NCBI RefSeq assembly: GCF_002776525.5
Contig: NC_045437.1
Coordinates: 134,821,340 to 134,885,339, forward strand
DNA: 64,000 nt
From: Piliocolobus tephrosceles
Lineage: Eukaryota; Chordata; Mammalia; Primates; Cercopithecidae
Direction: 5' to 3'
The position numbers and the translations under genes are program-made. Shown piece after piece: positions 11,705-23,792 of the stretch. Within the stretch, counting starts at the first letter, position 1. Each line of letters opens with the position of its first letter. The notes under the pieces are model-generated. The model did no database searches. It was not told the DNA's origin and worked only from the letters and a program-made list of their open reading frames with translations.

Positions 11705-12030
11705 AACACGTATTTGTAATACACCTGACAAATGTTTGGCATCACTAATATATAAAGAGCTTATAAAGTAGAGAAGAAAAAGACCATCAACCCCCCCAAA
11801 GTGGGCAGAGATATAAACAGAGTATTCACCAAAAAAAAATGCAAATGGACTTTAAACGTTTGAAGAGATGTGAACATTGCTCATAATAAGAAAAATATAA
11901 ATTACAACTACAATGAGGGATTATTTCTCACCTACCAAATTGGGAAAAATCCAAAAATTTGAGAAGGTTATTGGCAAAGTAGCAGGGAAACAGCCACTGA
12001 TTAATATATGCATATACACATTCCCACTGT
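11705..12030 (+). mobile_element. L1M-type ORF2 3' fragment
   Basis: The segment follows the end of old L1 ORF2: AATATATAAAGAGCTTATAAAG, 'GGGCAGAGATATAAACAGAGTATTCACC', 'CAAATGGACTTTAAACG', 'TTATTTCTCACCTACCAAATTGG'. Multiple stops and indels remove any coding capacity. Confidence 0.75.
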
Positions 12031-12147
12031 TGAAGTGAGAGTTCACCGGTAAGCAAGGGGAGGATCTAGAATGATCCATGTGGAAATGGATAAGAGTCAG
12101 TTACATCAGTATAAATTCATGTTTAGTTTGATATAGATTAAGCTCTG

Positions 12148-12768
12148 TGTTGGGGATCAGAAAGTGACACCCGAAAATGAAGCCCTCAGAAGCAAAAGTT
12201 TCTCTCTGACCTTCTGACCTTTTCCTGCTCTTCTGTCTCTCAGTCCCATTCTCCCCTTAGACTAGCCATGGAAACTAGAATCCCTCTTCCCTAGGATGGG
12301 TCAGAGAACCAGAACCCCTTTTCACCAAGGCTAGCCATAAAACCTAAAAATATTACTCTAATGTGCTGTGCAAAAACTTCCCATAAAGGAATTATCTGAC
12401 CTACCTTGTTTGACTGTAGGTCATCAGATCCCCATTCCAGAGAGGGTCCCACCCCATACCCAGAAGGAAAGAATGCTGCACAGAGACACCAAGAGACATC
12501 TAGAATGACAGGCTTTTCTGGGTTTCCCCACTCAGTCTAGAGATCAGACCCTTTTTGTGCAATTATATTTCTACACGACTGTCCATATGTCATTGAATCC
12601 AACCATAAAAATGGTTTCCCCTGTATCTTTTGGTCTTCATTCTGAAGGCTCCCTTGTCATATAATCAAATACATTTGTACATCTTTTCTCCTATTAATCA
12701 GCATTGTGCCAATTGATTTTCAGTGACCCTTCAGAGGACAAAGGGAAAGTTTTCCCTAGGCCTCTACA
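12148..12768 (+). mobile_element. Solo ERV1-type LTR with 4-bp target duplication
   Basis: A 621-nt segment begins with TG (TGTTGGGG) and ends with CA (CTACA). It is bounded by the direct repeat TCTG at 12144-12147 and 12769-12772. A 4-bp duplication and TG...CA termini fit an ERV1 LTR. The 3' part (TTGGTCTTCATTCTGAAGG to 'TTTTCCCTAGGCCTCTACA') reads like the end of ERV1 LTRs. No internal retroviral sequence adjoins it, so it is a solo LTR. The subfamily is not assigned. Confidence 0.75.
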
Positions 12769-12844
12769 TCTGTTAACTGAGAAGCCCTAAAAGAAACCAT
12801 GCCCGAGTAGCAATAAGCACACCCAGTGCCCCAGCGCCCAGGTC

Positions 12845-13150
12845 TTTTTTTTTTTTTTTTTTTTTTTTTGAGACGGAGTCTTGCTCGGTCACCCAGACTG
12901 GAGTGCAGTGGCGAGATCTTGGCTCACTGAAACCTCTGCCTCCGAGGTTCAAGCAATTCTCCTGCCTCAGCCGACTGAATAGCTGGGATTACAGGCATGT
13001 GCCACCATGCCCAGCTAATTTTGTATTTTTAGTAGAGATAGGGTTTTTCCATGTTGGTCAGGTTGGTCTTGAACTCCTGACATCAGGTGATCTGCCTGCC
13101 TTGGCCTCCCTAAATTTTGGGATTACAGGCATGAGCCACCATGCTCAGCC
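12845..13150 (-). mobile_element. AluS-like, minus strand
   Basis: A 25-nt T run leads into GAGACGGAGTCTTGCTC, and the copy ends with the reverse complement of the Alu head. Full length. The flanks AGGTC(TT) and ACGTCTT are the likely target duplication. Confidence 0.92.
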
Positions 13151-14747
<1,597 letters not shown>

Positions 14748-15101
14748 CAGTCACTCATTTTGGTTATCGATGTTAACATAAATAGCACATTTTTATGAAA
14801 AATAGCTATATTTCCCCCTAAAAATAAAAAGTAGATTGAATTGTTTTGCTTTTTGCAAATCTCTTTAATACATGGCTTAATGGAAGAGAGTTTGAGTTTT
14901 ACATCTGCACTGCATTCAACGTGTTGTGATATCACATGTCAAATAGATTCTGGAAAACACTGTACACCTATGACAGAATGATATTTTTAAAAAGCAAACT
15001 ATATTTTACTATCAGTGTGAAACTAGTCTTGATCTCACGGATTCCTTGAAAGTGTCTCAGAAACTCCCATGCATCCCCAGAACACACTTTGAGAACTGCT
15101 G
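14748..15101 (+). mobile_element. hAT-Charlie-type nonautonomous DNA transposon fragment
   Basis: The order GTTAACATAAATAGCACATT, 'TTGCAAATCTCTTTAATACATGGCTTAATGG', 'GTTGTGATATCACATGTCAA', 'GGAAAACACTGTACACC' and the terminal CACACTTTGAGAACTGCTG matches a common MER-type Charlie element. The right end fits the hAT-Charlie inverted terminus (reverse of CAGTGGTTCTCAA); the left end is missing. Confidence 0.7.
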
Positions 15102-15485
15102 CTCTAACCTAACTTCCAATTAACAAGATACACAGAGGAACATATTAAATGACATGGGAGCAAAATATATCATCAGCAAAATATAGAATGTGAGAAACCC
15201 TATGGAACAATGATCTCATTTCTTCAACAAATAAATTATGAGAAAACAGAGCAGGGAGAAAATTATAGACTAAAAGGAACTTAACAGGCTTATTTACCAA
15301 GTGCAATGTGAGAACCTTGTTTGAATCCTAATTTGAACAAATTAATTTATTTAAAAAGGAATTTATGAGACAATTGGTGGAATTTAACCACTGATTAATA
15401 TTAGTATTTGTTAACATTAAATAATTGTTAAAATCTTTTAAGTAGGAGAACGACATTATGGTCACGTTTACTGAAAGTGCTTATC
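15102..15485. other. Unassigned AT-rich sequence
   Basis: No gene and no named repeat recognised between the Charlie-type fragment and an L1M 3' end. Confidence 0.35.
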
Positions 15486-15685
15486 TTTTAGAGATACTTG
15501 CTGAAATAGTTACAGATAAAACAATATGATACCCAGGATATGCTTCAAAACAGTCTGTTAGAAGAAAGGACGGACCACAGGTAGGTGAGGCTGTGTGACG
15601 ATGGGTTCACAAAGTTCATTATGCTGTTTCCTCAAATTGCTTGTATGTTTTCATTTCTTCATAATAAAAAGTTAAAAAAGAGAAG
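15486..15685 (+). mobile_element. L1M-type 3' UTR fragment
   Basis: The stretch GCTGAAATAGTTACAGATAA, 'ATGATACCCAGGATATGCTTCAAAA', 'GGTTCACAAAGTTCATTATGCTGTT', ending 'CTTCATAATAAAAAGTTAAAAAAG', follows the familiar 3' end of old mammalian L1s, with its AATAAAAAGTT terminus. Confidence 0.6.
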
Positions 15686-16166
15686 TCTCCAGATATGTCC
15701 ACTGAAACTTGGCGCTCAGCAGGCCAAATGCCTTTTGGAGGTCCCCAAATGCAATCAGAACAAAAGCTCATTAAAAGGCAGTTTCAACACCTCCACAGGA
15801 TAGACTTTGCTTTTCAACTCAGAATGACTATTCAGGGAGCTGAGTAAAAAGGGATTTTGCTGATTTCTACATAAGGAAAGCAGACTGAATGATGTTAGTG
15901 CTGTGTTCTGATTGTTTTTATGACAATAGGCTTTCTAGACATTTCTACTCTGTGCTACATTACAAGAGTAGGGACCTGAAGGGGCTTGTGCATGTGAGCA
16001 GAACAGGGAAGGAAGGAGGGCTATTGGATGCCATGACTTATGTCCCTCTTTGTGTAAATGTGGGGAAACACAGGCTTACAGACACGTTTCACGGTGCCCC
16101 TGGCAAACAGTAGTATATATCTTCAAAAATTCTTCATGATGAAAAGTATCATAAATAATTTTTTAA
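15686..16166. other. Unassigned sequence
   Basis: Nothing recognised. Around 16030-16110 it may continue into the L1ME-like 3' UTR seen after the next Alu. Confidence 0.3.
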
Positions 16167-16480
16167 GGCTGGGTGCAGTGGCTCACGCCAGTAATCCCAG
16201 CACTTCAGGAGGCCAAGGCAGACGGATCTCCTGAGGTCAGGAGTTCGAGACCAGCCTGGCCAACATGGTGAAACCCCATCTCTACTAAAAACAAAAAAAT
16301 TAGCCAGGCATGGTAGTGGACACCTGCAGTCCCAGCTACTCAGGAGGCTGAGGCAAGAGAATCGCTTGAACCCTGGAGGCAGACGGGGCAGTGAGCTGAG
16401 ATCATGCCACTGCACTCCAGCTTGGGCAACCCAGCGAGACTCTGTCTCAAAAATAAATAAATAAATAATAAAAATTAAAA
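16167..16480 (+). mobile_element. AluS-like, full length
   Basis: Begins GGCTGGGTGCAGTGGCTCAC and has both arms. Its tail has diversified into an (AAAT)n-type repeat at about 16449-16478. No convincing target duplication was found. Confidence 0.92.
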
Positions 16481-16680
16481 AAACTAAAAATCCTAGTAGC
16501 CATTGAAATATATTCATACACATTGCTAAGGAAAAAATAACATGGCACAAACAATATGTGAAGTATGATCCCATTTATGCAAAGAGGAAACAAACAGAAA
16601 CAAAACAATATAAATACAACCCAAGTGTGCACATGTGCATTTGTGGACATGGATGATTCTGAGAGTAGTAAGTAAGCATG
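16481..16680 (+). mobile_element. L1ME-like 3' UTR fragment
   Basis: TGCTAAGGAAAAAATAACATGG, 'AGTATGATCCCATTTATGCAAAGAGG' and 'GTGGACATGGATGATTCTGAGAGTAGT' follow the old L1ME 3' UTR order. Confidence 0.5.
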
Positions 16681-17550
16681 TTTTCACCCAAACTCCTTTT
16701 TACCCTGTAACACCAACTTGGCTACGCCACTGCCCTTAAGGTAAAGATGTCACACTAGAACTGGAGATAGAAAAAGACATCCAATTCTGGACACTTCTGT
16801 TTTCAAAAGCTGAGATCCACTTGTAAAACACTGGCAAACATTTTGTTTTTCTATGCTAGCAGGGGGAGAAAAATACCTCTCCCTGGGCAGGAGAACAAGG
16901 AAAAATAAAACAAGTAGTGTAAACTAGTTATTTATCTGAAAAGAGGCCACATACTCTGAGCTCTCCAAGAAGGTTAACGTCAAGTGGGTGGGAGAAATAG
17001 AACTCTCAGATCAGTACAGGGCTTGAGAGCAGAGTTGCCCATGCCTGCTTTCCCTCTGAACCCTGACAGCGAACCTTCTGAGGGAGCTTCTCACTCTATC
17101 AAGGTATGAGAAAACTTGAAAAGAGATGGCTGGATTGAGTGGGGGGGTATCAGAGGTAGAGAAGTTCCAAGGTAGCCCCACAACTTTCCCATATCCTTGA
17201 AGAATCACTTTTCATTTGCAGAATTTTAAGGAAGAAAGTCTACACACCTGAAAGGCTCTTGGATAGACCAGCAGATGGTGGCATAATCAGTGTGGCCAAG
17301 AACCAAGTGAGATTGCCAACACCTCACTGGGTGCCCAGAGAGGGCTCCATATCTGGAACAGGGTGAAATGATGTACATCCTAGCAAATTCAGTGGTGGAC
17401 AGACCCCATGGAAGTCCAGCTGTCTCCTCAGTCCAGAAACCATGACACTCCTTAAATTCCCAGTATTTAAATAAGTCCCAGAGAAGGATGAGCTAGGGAA
17501 ACTGAAACAGTCAGGACTGAAACTTGAAATAATTTTGCTAGGATTGACTA
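16681..17550. other. Unassigned, probably decayed repeat
   Basis: About 17000-17545 reads as one old unit (CAGTGGTGGACAGACCCCATGG, 'CCATGACACTCCTTAAATTCCCAG', 'GAGCTAGGGAAACTGAAACAG'), but I cannot name the family. The 65-codon minus frame at 17011-17208 shows no domain. Confidence 0.35.
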
Positions 17551-17868
17551 TACAGTAGATCCCCGTTATCCACAGGGGATACTTTTCAAGACCCCCAGTG
17601 GATGCCTGAAACCACAGATAGTACTAAACCCTATACATACCATATGTTTTCCTAGACAGTAAAGGGTGGGTAGGATATAAGAGTGGATACCCTGGGCAAG
17701 GGAATGATTCACCTCCTGAGCAAGATGGAAGGGAATGACACAGGATTTCATCACACTACTCCGAATGGCATGCAGTGGAAAACTTATGAATTGTTTACTC
17801 CTGGAATGTTCCATTTTAATATATTTGGACAGTGGGTAACTGAAACCATGGAAAGTAGAACTGCTAGT
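17551..17868 (+). mobile_element. Tigger/MER2-type DNA transposon fragment
   Basis: Starts at a TA with CAGTAGATCCCCGTTATCC, continues 'CAAGACCCCCAGTGGATGCCTGAAACC', and later has 'GAATTGTTTACTCCTGGAATG' and 'GGGTAACTGAAACCATGGAAAG'. This is the Tigger-derived MER2-like arrangement (TcMar, TA target). The right terminal repeat is decayed. Confidence 0.75.
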
Positions 17869-17970
17869 AAAGTGTTTTCTGTGATTAGGTGAGACGGGCA
17901 ATCGAAATAATGATTATCAAGAAAAAAAAGACAAAAATTCCCAAATAGAATACTTTTGCTAAAAGAATTG

Positions 17971-17986
17971 ACACACACACACACAC
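17971..17986. repeat. (AC)8 microsatellite
   Basis: Sixteen-nt AC run inside an L1M-like 3' UTR. Confidence 0.85.
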
Positions 17987-17989
17987 GTA

Positions 17990-18318
17990 ACCATGTGAGA
18001 TAATGGATATGTTAATATGTTTGAATACAGTAACCATCTCACTATGCACATGTACATCAAAAATCATACTGTGTACCGAAATATATACAGGTTTTTAAAC
18101 TGAAAGAGAAAAATATGCCATGTGTGTGTTACACACACATATTGTTAAATGAATAGGGACAGCAGTTCTCTGGCGGAACAGAGTAGGATTTAGAGAATGT
18201 ATGAAGGAAGAATCTCACTTTCCACATCATTTATATTTCTCTAAATTGTTTGCATTTTTCACATTGAGTCATGTTACTTTTGTGATAAAGGTTCTTGTTT
18301 CAAAAACAATGATTACAA
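17990..18318 (+). mobile_element. L1M-type 3' UTR fragments
   Basis: GATAATGGATATGTTAATATG, 'ACAGTAACCATCTCACTATGC' and 'CATACTGTGTACCGAAATATATACAG' match the end of L1MA/L1MB-like elements. The following 'TGTTTGCATTTTTCACATTGAGTCATGTTACTTTTGTGATAA' is L1ME-like. Confidence 0.55.
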
Positions 18319-18624
18319 GGCCAGGCGCAGTGGCTCACACCTGTAATCCCAGCACTTAGGGAGGCTGAGGCGGGCAGATGGCCTGAGGCCAGGAGTTTGA
18401 GACCAACCTGGCCAACATGGCAAAACCCTGTCTCTACTAAAAATACAAAAATTAGCAGCCGTGGTGGCGGGTGCCTGTAATCCCAGCTACTCAGGAGACT
18501 GAGACAGGGAGAATCGCTTGAACCCAGGAGGTAGAGGTTGCAGTGAGCCAAGATCACGCCACTGCTCTCTAGCCTGGCTGACACAGCGAGACTCTGTCTC
18601 AAAAAAAGAAAAAACAAAAAAAAA
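18319..18624 (+). mobile_element. AluS-like, arms 1 and 2 of a three-armed Alu
   Basis: Full dimeric Alu from GGCCAGGCGCAGTGGCTCAC to an A-rich tail containing AAAAAGAAAAAACAAAAAA. The tail runs straight into a further Alu right arm. Confidence 0.9.
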
Positions 18625-18796
18625 TAGCTGGGCATGGTGGCAGATGCCTTTAATCCCAGCTACTCAGGAGGCCGAGGCAGGAGAATTGTTTGAACCTGGG
18701 AAGTAGAGGTTGCAGTGAGCCCAGACTGCACCATTGCACTCTAGCCTGGGCAACAAAGTGTGAGTCCATCTCAAGAAAAATAAAAATAAAAATAAA
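18625..18796 (+). mobile_element. Extra Alu right arm (third arm)
   Basis: Begins TAGCTGGGCATGGTGGC, exactly where a right arm starts after the mid-Alu A-rich linker, and ends in a (AAAAT)n-like tail. It joins the A tail of the preceding Alu without unique sequence between them. The flanks GATTACAA (18311-18318) and GATCACAT (18797-18804) may be one target duplication around the whole trimer. Confidence 0.85.
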
Positions 18797-18804
18797 GATC
18801 ACAT

Positions 18805-19354
18805 TCCAAGTTTCTCACAAATGGTTTCCCAGACAACTGGCAGGGTGGGACTCTTTGCTACAGTGCATTTACCACAAGGCACCATGCCTTCACCACAAAG
18901 TTGGTGTAGGAGAGAAACGCAGGGAAAGGCTGGGTGACTTTTTCTTGTCACAAAGATGAAAAGATTAAACTGTGAAAAGCACGAAAGAATTGTCAAACGT
19001 ACATGACACAAGCTATAACATAGTGTGTGAAATGTGGCAAGCCCCACCATTTGTGCCACCACCCAATCACTAATTTTTCATGAAAATGGAAAACATATTA
19101 TTAATAATAAGTAAAACCCTTGAGTACAATCACATGATAAGGTCTACAAAACACCGTCTCCTGAATTGGAGCATCACCCCTATGCCCACCACAAAATGAG
19201 TCACATTTCACTTACCATTTACTTTTTATCCTTTCAATTGTTATGGACATGTATAGCCAACTGCACTTCTAAAGAGCTCATAAAGCTGTGGTTTAGTTAT
19301 TCTGAGTTCAATATTTACATGCAGTACAGTTCTCAAAAACACTCATTTCAAATC
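18805..19354. other. Unassigned sequence
   Basis: No gene and no repeat that I can name. Short frames on both strands overlap one another and show no domain. Confidence 0.35.
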
Positions 19355-19645
19355 AATCAAGGTTTATTGGGCACTTTTTATGTGCAGGCTCTTACTGAAG
19401 GGTGCAAGGAGGATCAGGACACAGTTCCTGCCTTGGAGTATTTACAGTCTTAAAGGAGGCACACATAGGTAAGCAACTAATAATTACACAAGACAAAATA
19501 AAGCAAGTGACATTAATAATAACCAGAGCAGGAGAGTATGTGGGAATGAATATTTAACTGCATGGGCATTTGGGCTGGTCTTTAAAGGATGGTAAGGATT
19601 TAAAAGGCAGAGAAACAGCAAGGGCCATAACCACACCAAGAGTAA
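19355..19645 (-). mobile_element. L2 3' region, reverse orientation
   Basis: CAATCAAGGTTTATTGGGC, 'TTTTTATGTGCAGGCTCTTACTG', 'ACACAGTTCCTGCCTTGGAG' and 'GTAAGCAACTAATAATTA' reproduce the reverse-complement L2 3' order. The later part reaches the L2 internal 3' UTR. Confidence 0.65.
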
Positions 19646-20406
19646 AACTAAGCAGGTGTAAAAGGAAGGCTGATGTCCTTCCACGACTCAGTGTAGGGTC
19701 TCTAAGAAAACAAATTATCTAGACCTTTCACTGTGTCTATTAATCATTTTGCATTCTGTAGTCACTGTTCTCATGTAGCCAGAGGCTGAATAGGTTGACC
19801 TGATCTGAAATTATTAGAAAGAGAAAGTGAAATAGAAATGCACTCAGCAAATGTGGGTTCCTTGAGAAGCACACGTACTCATACATCATGCAGGGGTGAC
19901 ATGGGGGGCAGGGGGTGCTCTAAAAGCACAGCTCTGCTAGATGAACTATGCTTTCCACTGCTCACCTGAGAAGCACTGGAACATTGCATGTAACAAGACT
20001 GGAGCTCACAAAATGAACAGATAGACTTTTTCCCCCTTGGTTTCAAATTCTTCAAACTGGGCTACAGCTGAACATAAATCATAATTCCAAGTAGCCAGCT
20101 GTGATGCACTTAGAACAATTCTTTTGATGTCTTCATCTGGTGGGGTCCCTCTTAGCTTGTGGAGTAGCAGCACCCTCTATTGGAAAGGAGGTCTCTTGAA
20201 GGCCCATTACTACCAGAAAAACCTTTCCAATTTGCAAATAAAAGGGATAGTTGCTTCCATGGGATTCATAACTACTCACCAAATGGTGAAGAGATTTTCC
20301 TATCCATTATATTTAATGTAACAAATGCAAAATGTTTAGTCTGTAGAAATAAGCACTACACAGTGATTACTTCTTTATACCGAACGTTAGAAGATATCAG
20401 TACCTT
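19646..20406. other. Unassigned sequence
   Basis: No recognised gene or repeat between an L2 remnant and the next Alu. GGGGGGCAGGGGG near 19902-19914 is a small G-rich patch. Confidence 0.35.
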
Positions 20407-20411
20407 CTGAC

Positions 20412-20715
20412 TTTTTTTTTTTTTTTTTTGAGAGTCTCTCTGTGTCACCCAGGCTGGAGTGCACTGGTGCGATCTCAGCTCACTGCAACCTCCACCTCCC
20501 AGGTTCAAGTGATTCTGCTGCCTCAGCCTCCCAAGTAGCTGGGACTATAGGTGCGTGCCACCATGCCTGGCTAATTATATATATATATAGTATTTTTCGA
20601 AGAGACAGGGTTTCACTATGTTGACCAGGCTGGTCTTGAACTTCTGACCTCGTGATCTTCCTGCCTTGATCTCCCAAAGTGCTGGGATTACAGGTGTGAG
20701 CCACCGTGCCCAGCC
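20412..20715 (-). mobile_element. AluS-like, minus strand
   Basis: T18 run, GAGAGTCTCTCTGTGTC, both arms, and the Alu head in reverse (GTGCCCAGCC). CTGACTTT-type duplications lie at 20407-20412 and 20716-20723. The internal A-rich linker has become a (TA)n run at 20575-20588. Confidence 0.92.
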
Positions 20716-20914
20716 CTGACTTTCTTCAAAACCCAGATACATGCTGACTAACAAGTACACAAGATTCTTAGAAAGAGTATGGCTGAAAAGGTACATATAA
20801 GAGAAAACTAAGTACCATGAAACTTACTTACTAAAATTTAAAATTCTATTCAAAATATTATTTTTAAAATCTATAATTCTCTACACAAAAGTAATCAAAC
20901 ATTATTTTGTTCCA

Positions 20915-21270
20915 CTCATTCAACAATATTTTTTGCATGTCTATTAAATCTTCGATGTGTGATTTAACCAACCAATATAGTATTGTCATTGAGCTCACAT
21001 CAGGGGGAAGGACAAGGCTGCCAGCAGTTATAACACAGGGTGATAAGTAAGCATCAGGAGCAGACTAGAACCTCTAACTCAATCCTAAAGATGGGGCTTG
21101 GTATACAGCGAGGCATCAATGCTTGCGTAGTATCCTGAAAAATAGATTGGAATCAACCATGCAGAAGACCAGAGAGAAGTTTCCCAGATTTAGGGAAAAG
21201 GAAGTACAAAGACATAGAGACACAAAAGATACTGAGGTATTAAGAGACCACAAAGTTCATAAATGTTACA
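20915..21270 (-). mobile_element. L2 3' region, reverse orientation
   Basis: CACTCATTCAACAATATTTTTTGC followed by 'GTATTGTCATTGAGCTCACATC' and 'TAACACAGGGTGATAAGTAAGC' follows the reversed L2 3' end, heavily diverged. Confidence 0.55.
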
Positions 21271-22469
21271 GAGTTATACACTCTACCATACGGAGAACAG
21301 AAAGAGGTGAGGGAGTGGATCATGCATCTCAGGATTAGAAAGGGCATTAGAGGTCACCCAGTCTAGATTCCTGAATACCTCCAGTGACCTGCCACTCGCC
21401 ACTCATAAAGCTACAAAGGATCTCATTTTGCACCCTGGGATCTCTTAATGCAAAACTAATCTCTCTTTCATTTGCGGAACTCAAATCAACTTTTTTGAGG
21501 TGAAACATAGAACTGAAGAATTGACTAGATCTAAAGATTTTTCCCTAATAAAAACAACCAGAACTAAGCTGGCATTGAGCTAGAATATCCACAGTTAATA
21601 CGCTTCCCTTTGCAGCATCTGTGAGTGATAACAACTAACCACATCTTTGAATTTATCCTGGTTCCAAAGAGGACACATCCAACATCAGGGCCCTTAATGG
21701 CTTTGGTAAACACCACAAGATTTCTGAGTGAAAGTAAAGAGGGACAGCTCTCTACAATCCCTAAGATCATTGCCTGAAGCTCCCTTGTACTCCCCTGGAG
21801 AACCTCCATTCTCCTCATCAGGCAGAGCACCACTCATATCCTCTCTCCCTACAGTCTCTGTGGAAGCAATTGCTAAGTGAGATCATTATTGTACCGATCA
21901 GACCCGATTGTAGTACAAGAGAACAAAATCAACCATGTTAATTTCAGCTGAGCAAGTGAGCAAGTTGGGGCTTGTGGCGGCGGGGGGGTGGGGGTGCCCG
22001 GCACTTGCCAAATAGAGAAATCACAGCTCCTTACAGACAGTAATTCAATTTGCAAGCCCTAATTGTAAGCTGAACTTAAAAATAATGGAAGGCACAAAGC
22101 AATTGCATACAAAAGTCCAGGTAATGTCAGTGAAAAGGAAAAGCATCCTTCAATAAGCAAGTGCACTTCTCAACCTGTTTTCTCCTAAAAATCTGACAGT
22201 TATTTCTACATTTGCCACTATTTAATCAGCAAGAGGTTAAAAAAGGCAATGCAATTAAACTTAAGAGTAAAAGAGAGGTAAATCTCCCTCTTTCATATTA
22301 TGTGCATTGTACAAGATGAAATGAACTAGGAGAGGGAGGCGCAGAGAAAGGGAGAGACCAAGATATCAAGGAGAGGCAGTCAACAGGAGCAAAAATCAAA
22401 ACCGCAAGAACAGGTGAAGAGCAGACTCCACAGAATCTGCAAAAGCACAAATAACAGTTCATCTCAGTA
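21271..22469. other. Unassigned sequence with a possible ancient SINE/CR1-like trace
   Basis: GGGCATTAGAGGTCACCCAGTCTAG near 21340 resembles a widespread ancient mammalian repeat of uncertain family. A G-rich patch lies at 21967-21994. The rest is unassigned. Confidence 0.35.
21967..21994 (+). other. G-rich patch with quadruplex potential
   Basis: Runs of G4, GG, GG, G7 and G5 occur within 28 nt. Intramolecular quadruplex formation is possible but untested, and no transcription feature is nearby. Confidence 0.4.
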
Positions 22470-22690
22470 GCTTAAGGACTAAGGATGCAGGCTTCGGAAT
22501 CAGAGAGAGTTGAAGTCACATACAAGCTCCACCCCTTCTAGCTGACTGACTGAGCAAATTATTTAACCACAGAAAGGTTCAATTTCCCTATCTGCACAAC
22601 CTTATAGGCTTACTGAAAGACTAAATCTGACTCAATGAATGTATGACCTTCAGAGAGCGTCTGACACATAACAAGCATTTAATGAATTTA
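22470..22690 (+). mobile_element. MIR SINE
   Basis: GGATGCAGGCTTCGGAATCAG, 'CAAGCTCCACCCCTTCTAGCTG', 'AAATTATTTAACCACAG', 'TTTCCCTATCTGCACA' and 'TCTGACACATAACAAGCATTTAATG' appear in MIR order over nearly the full element. Confidence 0.85.
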
Positions 22691-23138
22691 AGCTTGAAAA
22701 GAAGAATGCCTGGTGTGCATCAAATAAACAATAATTGTTTGCTGGAAAAGGCAGTAAAGAAGCAAAAAGAAAAAGTGCATTCATTTGCATTAAAAAAAAA
22801 GGGCCAAAAATACCAGTGGAAAATGGTAATATCAGGGGGAAGAACTTATGTGACCCCCAAAAGAAATCTGTACGCCTCCCACCTTCACAACAGGTTGTAT
22901 GAGAATCACCTCATTTTAATTTTATACAAATAGTGACAATTTATTATTAAATTACAGAGTATTAATTTCATAATTACATGGTTTTTAAGAGTTTTTAACA
23001 GAAGTCTTTAAAAACTAAATGATCAAATTGTCTTTGTTGTAGATCCATGAGAGATACAAGGCCAGAGAAGTTATAACTTTAACCAAAGTCCTACTGTCAG
23101 AGCAAGAGCTGAATACACTGGTTCAATTTATTGGCTCT
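22691..23138. other. Unassigned AT-rich sequence
   Basis: No gene or nameable repeat. The 96-codon plus frame at 22643-22933 starts inside a MIR and is lysine-rich because of A-rich DNA. Confidence 0.4.
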
Positions 23139-23518
23139 TGTTATGGATTAACAGTCTCCCCTCAAAGTTCATATGTTAAATCCATACCCCATAAAGTGAT
23201 TGCATTTGGAGATAGAGGCTTTAGAGGGCTAATTAAGGTTACATGAGGTCATAAGCATGTGGCCCTAATCCAGTAGAACTGGAGTCTTTATAAGAAGAAG
23301 AGACACCACAACCCTATACACACAGAGAAAGACCTTGTGAGGACATAGCCAAAAAGTAGTATTCTGTAAGGCAAGGAGAGTGGCCTCAGGAGAAGCCCAC
23401 CCTGCTGGCACTTTGATCTTGAAATCCCAGACTCCAATACTATAAGAAAATAAATTTCTATTGTATTGGCCACCCAATCTGTGTTATTTTGTCACAGTAG
23501 CTTTAGAAGTCTAATACA
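23139..23518 (+). mobile_element. MLT1-type MaLR solo LTR
   Basis: A 380-nt segment begins TGTTATGG and ends TAATACA. In order it carries CAAAGTTCATATGTTAAATCC, 'GAGATAGAGGCTTTAGAGGG', 'TCTTTATAAGAAGAAGAGACACC', 'TGTGAGGACATAGCC', 'TGATCTTGAAATCCCAGACTCC' and AATAAATTTCTATTGT. This is the MLT1 LTR order with its polyadenylation region. No internal sequence adjoins it. Confidence 0.85.
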
Positions 23519-23559
23519 CTGTAATTCCCTGGAAAACACAAATGGGGTTTTCCATTAAG

Positions 23560-23792
23560 ATTGGTCCAAATCCAGTCTTAACCACTTGCAATGGAGTGAC
23601 TTGGGGCAAGTTATTGAGAGACTTTGGGCCTCCATCCCCTCATCTGTGACACAGAAACGATGTCATTTTCTACTATGTATTGTTACTTTGGTTATTTGTA
23701 TAATTAAATGAGGGATCTCTAATTAAAGATCTTAGCATAATGTCAGACATATAGTAAGCCCCTGATAAGCATTCACTTTAATTATGATTGTA
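23560..23792 (+). mobile_element. MIR SINE
   Basis: GAGTGACTTGGGGCAAGTTATTGAG, 'CCCTCATCTGTGACACAG', 'GTATAATTAAATGAGGGATC' and 'TAGTAAGCCCCTGATAAGCATTCAC' follow the MIR core to its 3' end. Confidence 0.82.

Noticed and set aside
14748..15101. Considered as an L1 fragment because of AT-rich wording
   Set aside because: The terminal TTTGAGAACTGCTG and the internal GTGATATCACATGTCA block fit a hAT-Charlie element better.
16149..16574. 141-codon minus-strand open frame
   Set aside because: It is the antisense of an Alu; such frames recur at every Alu and are not genes.
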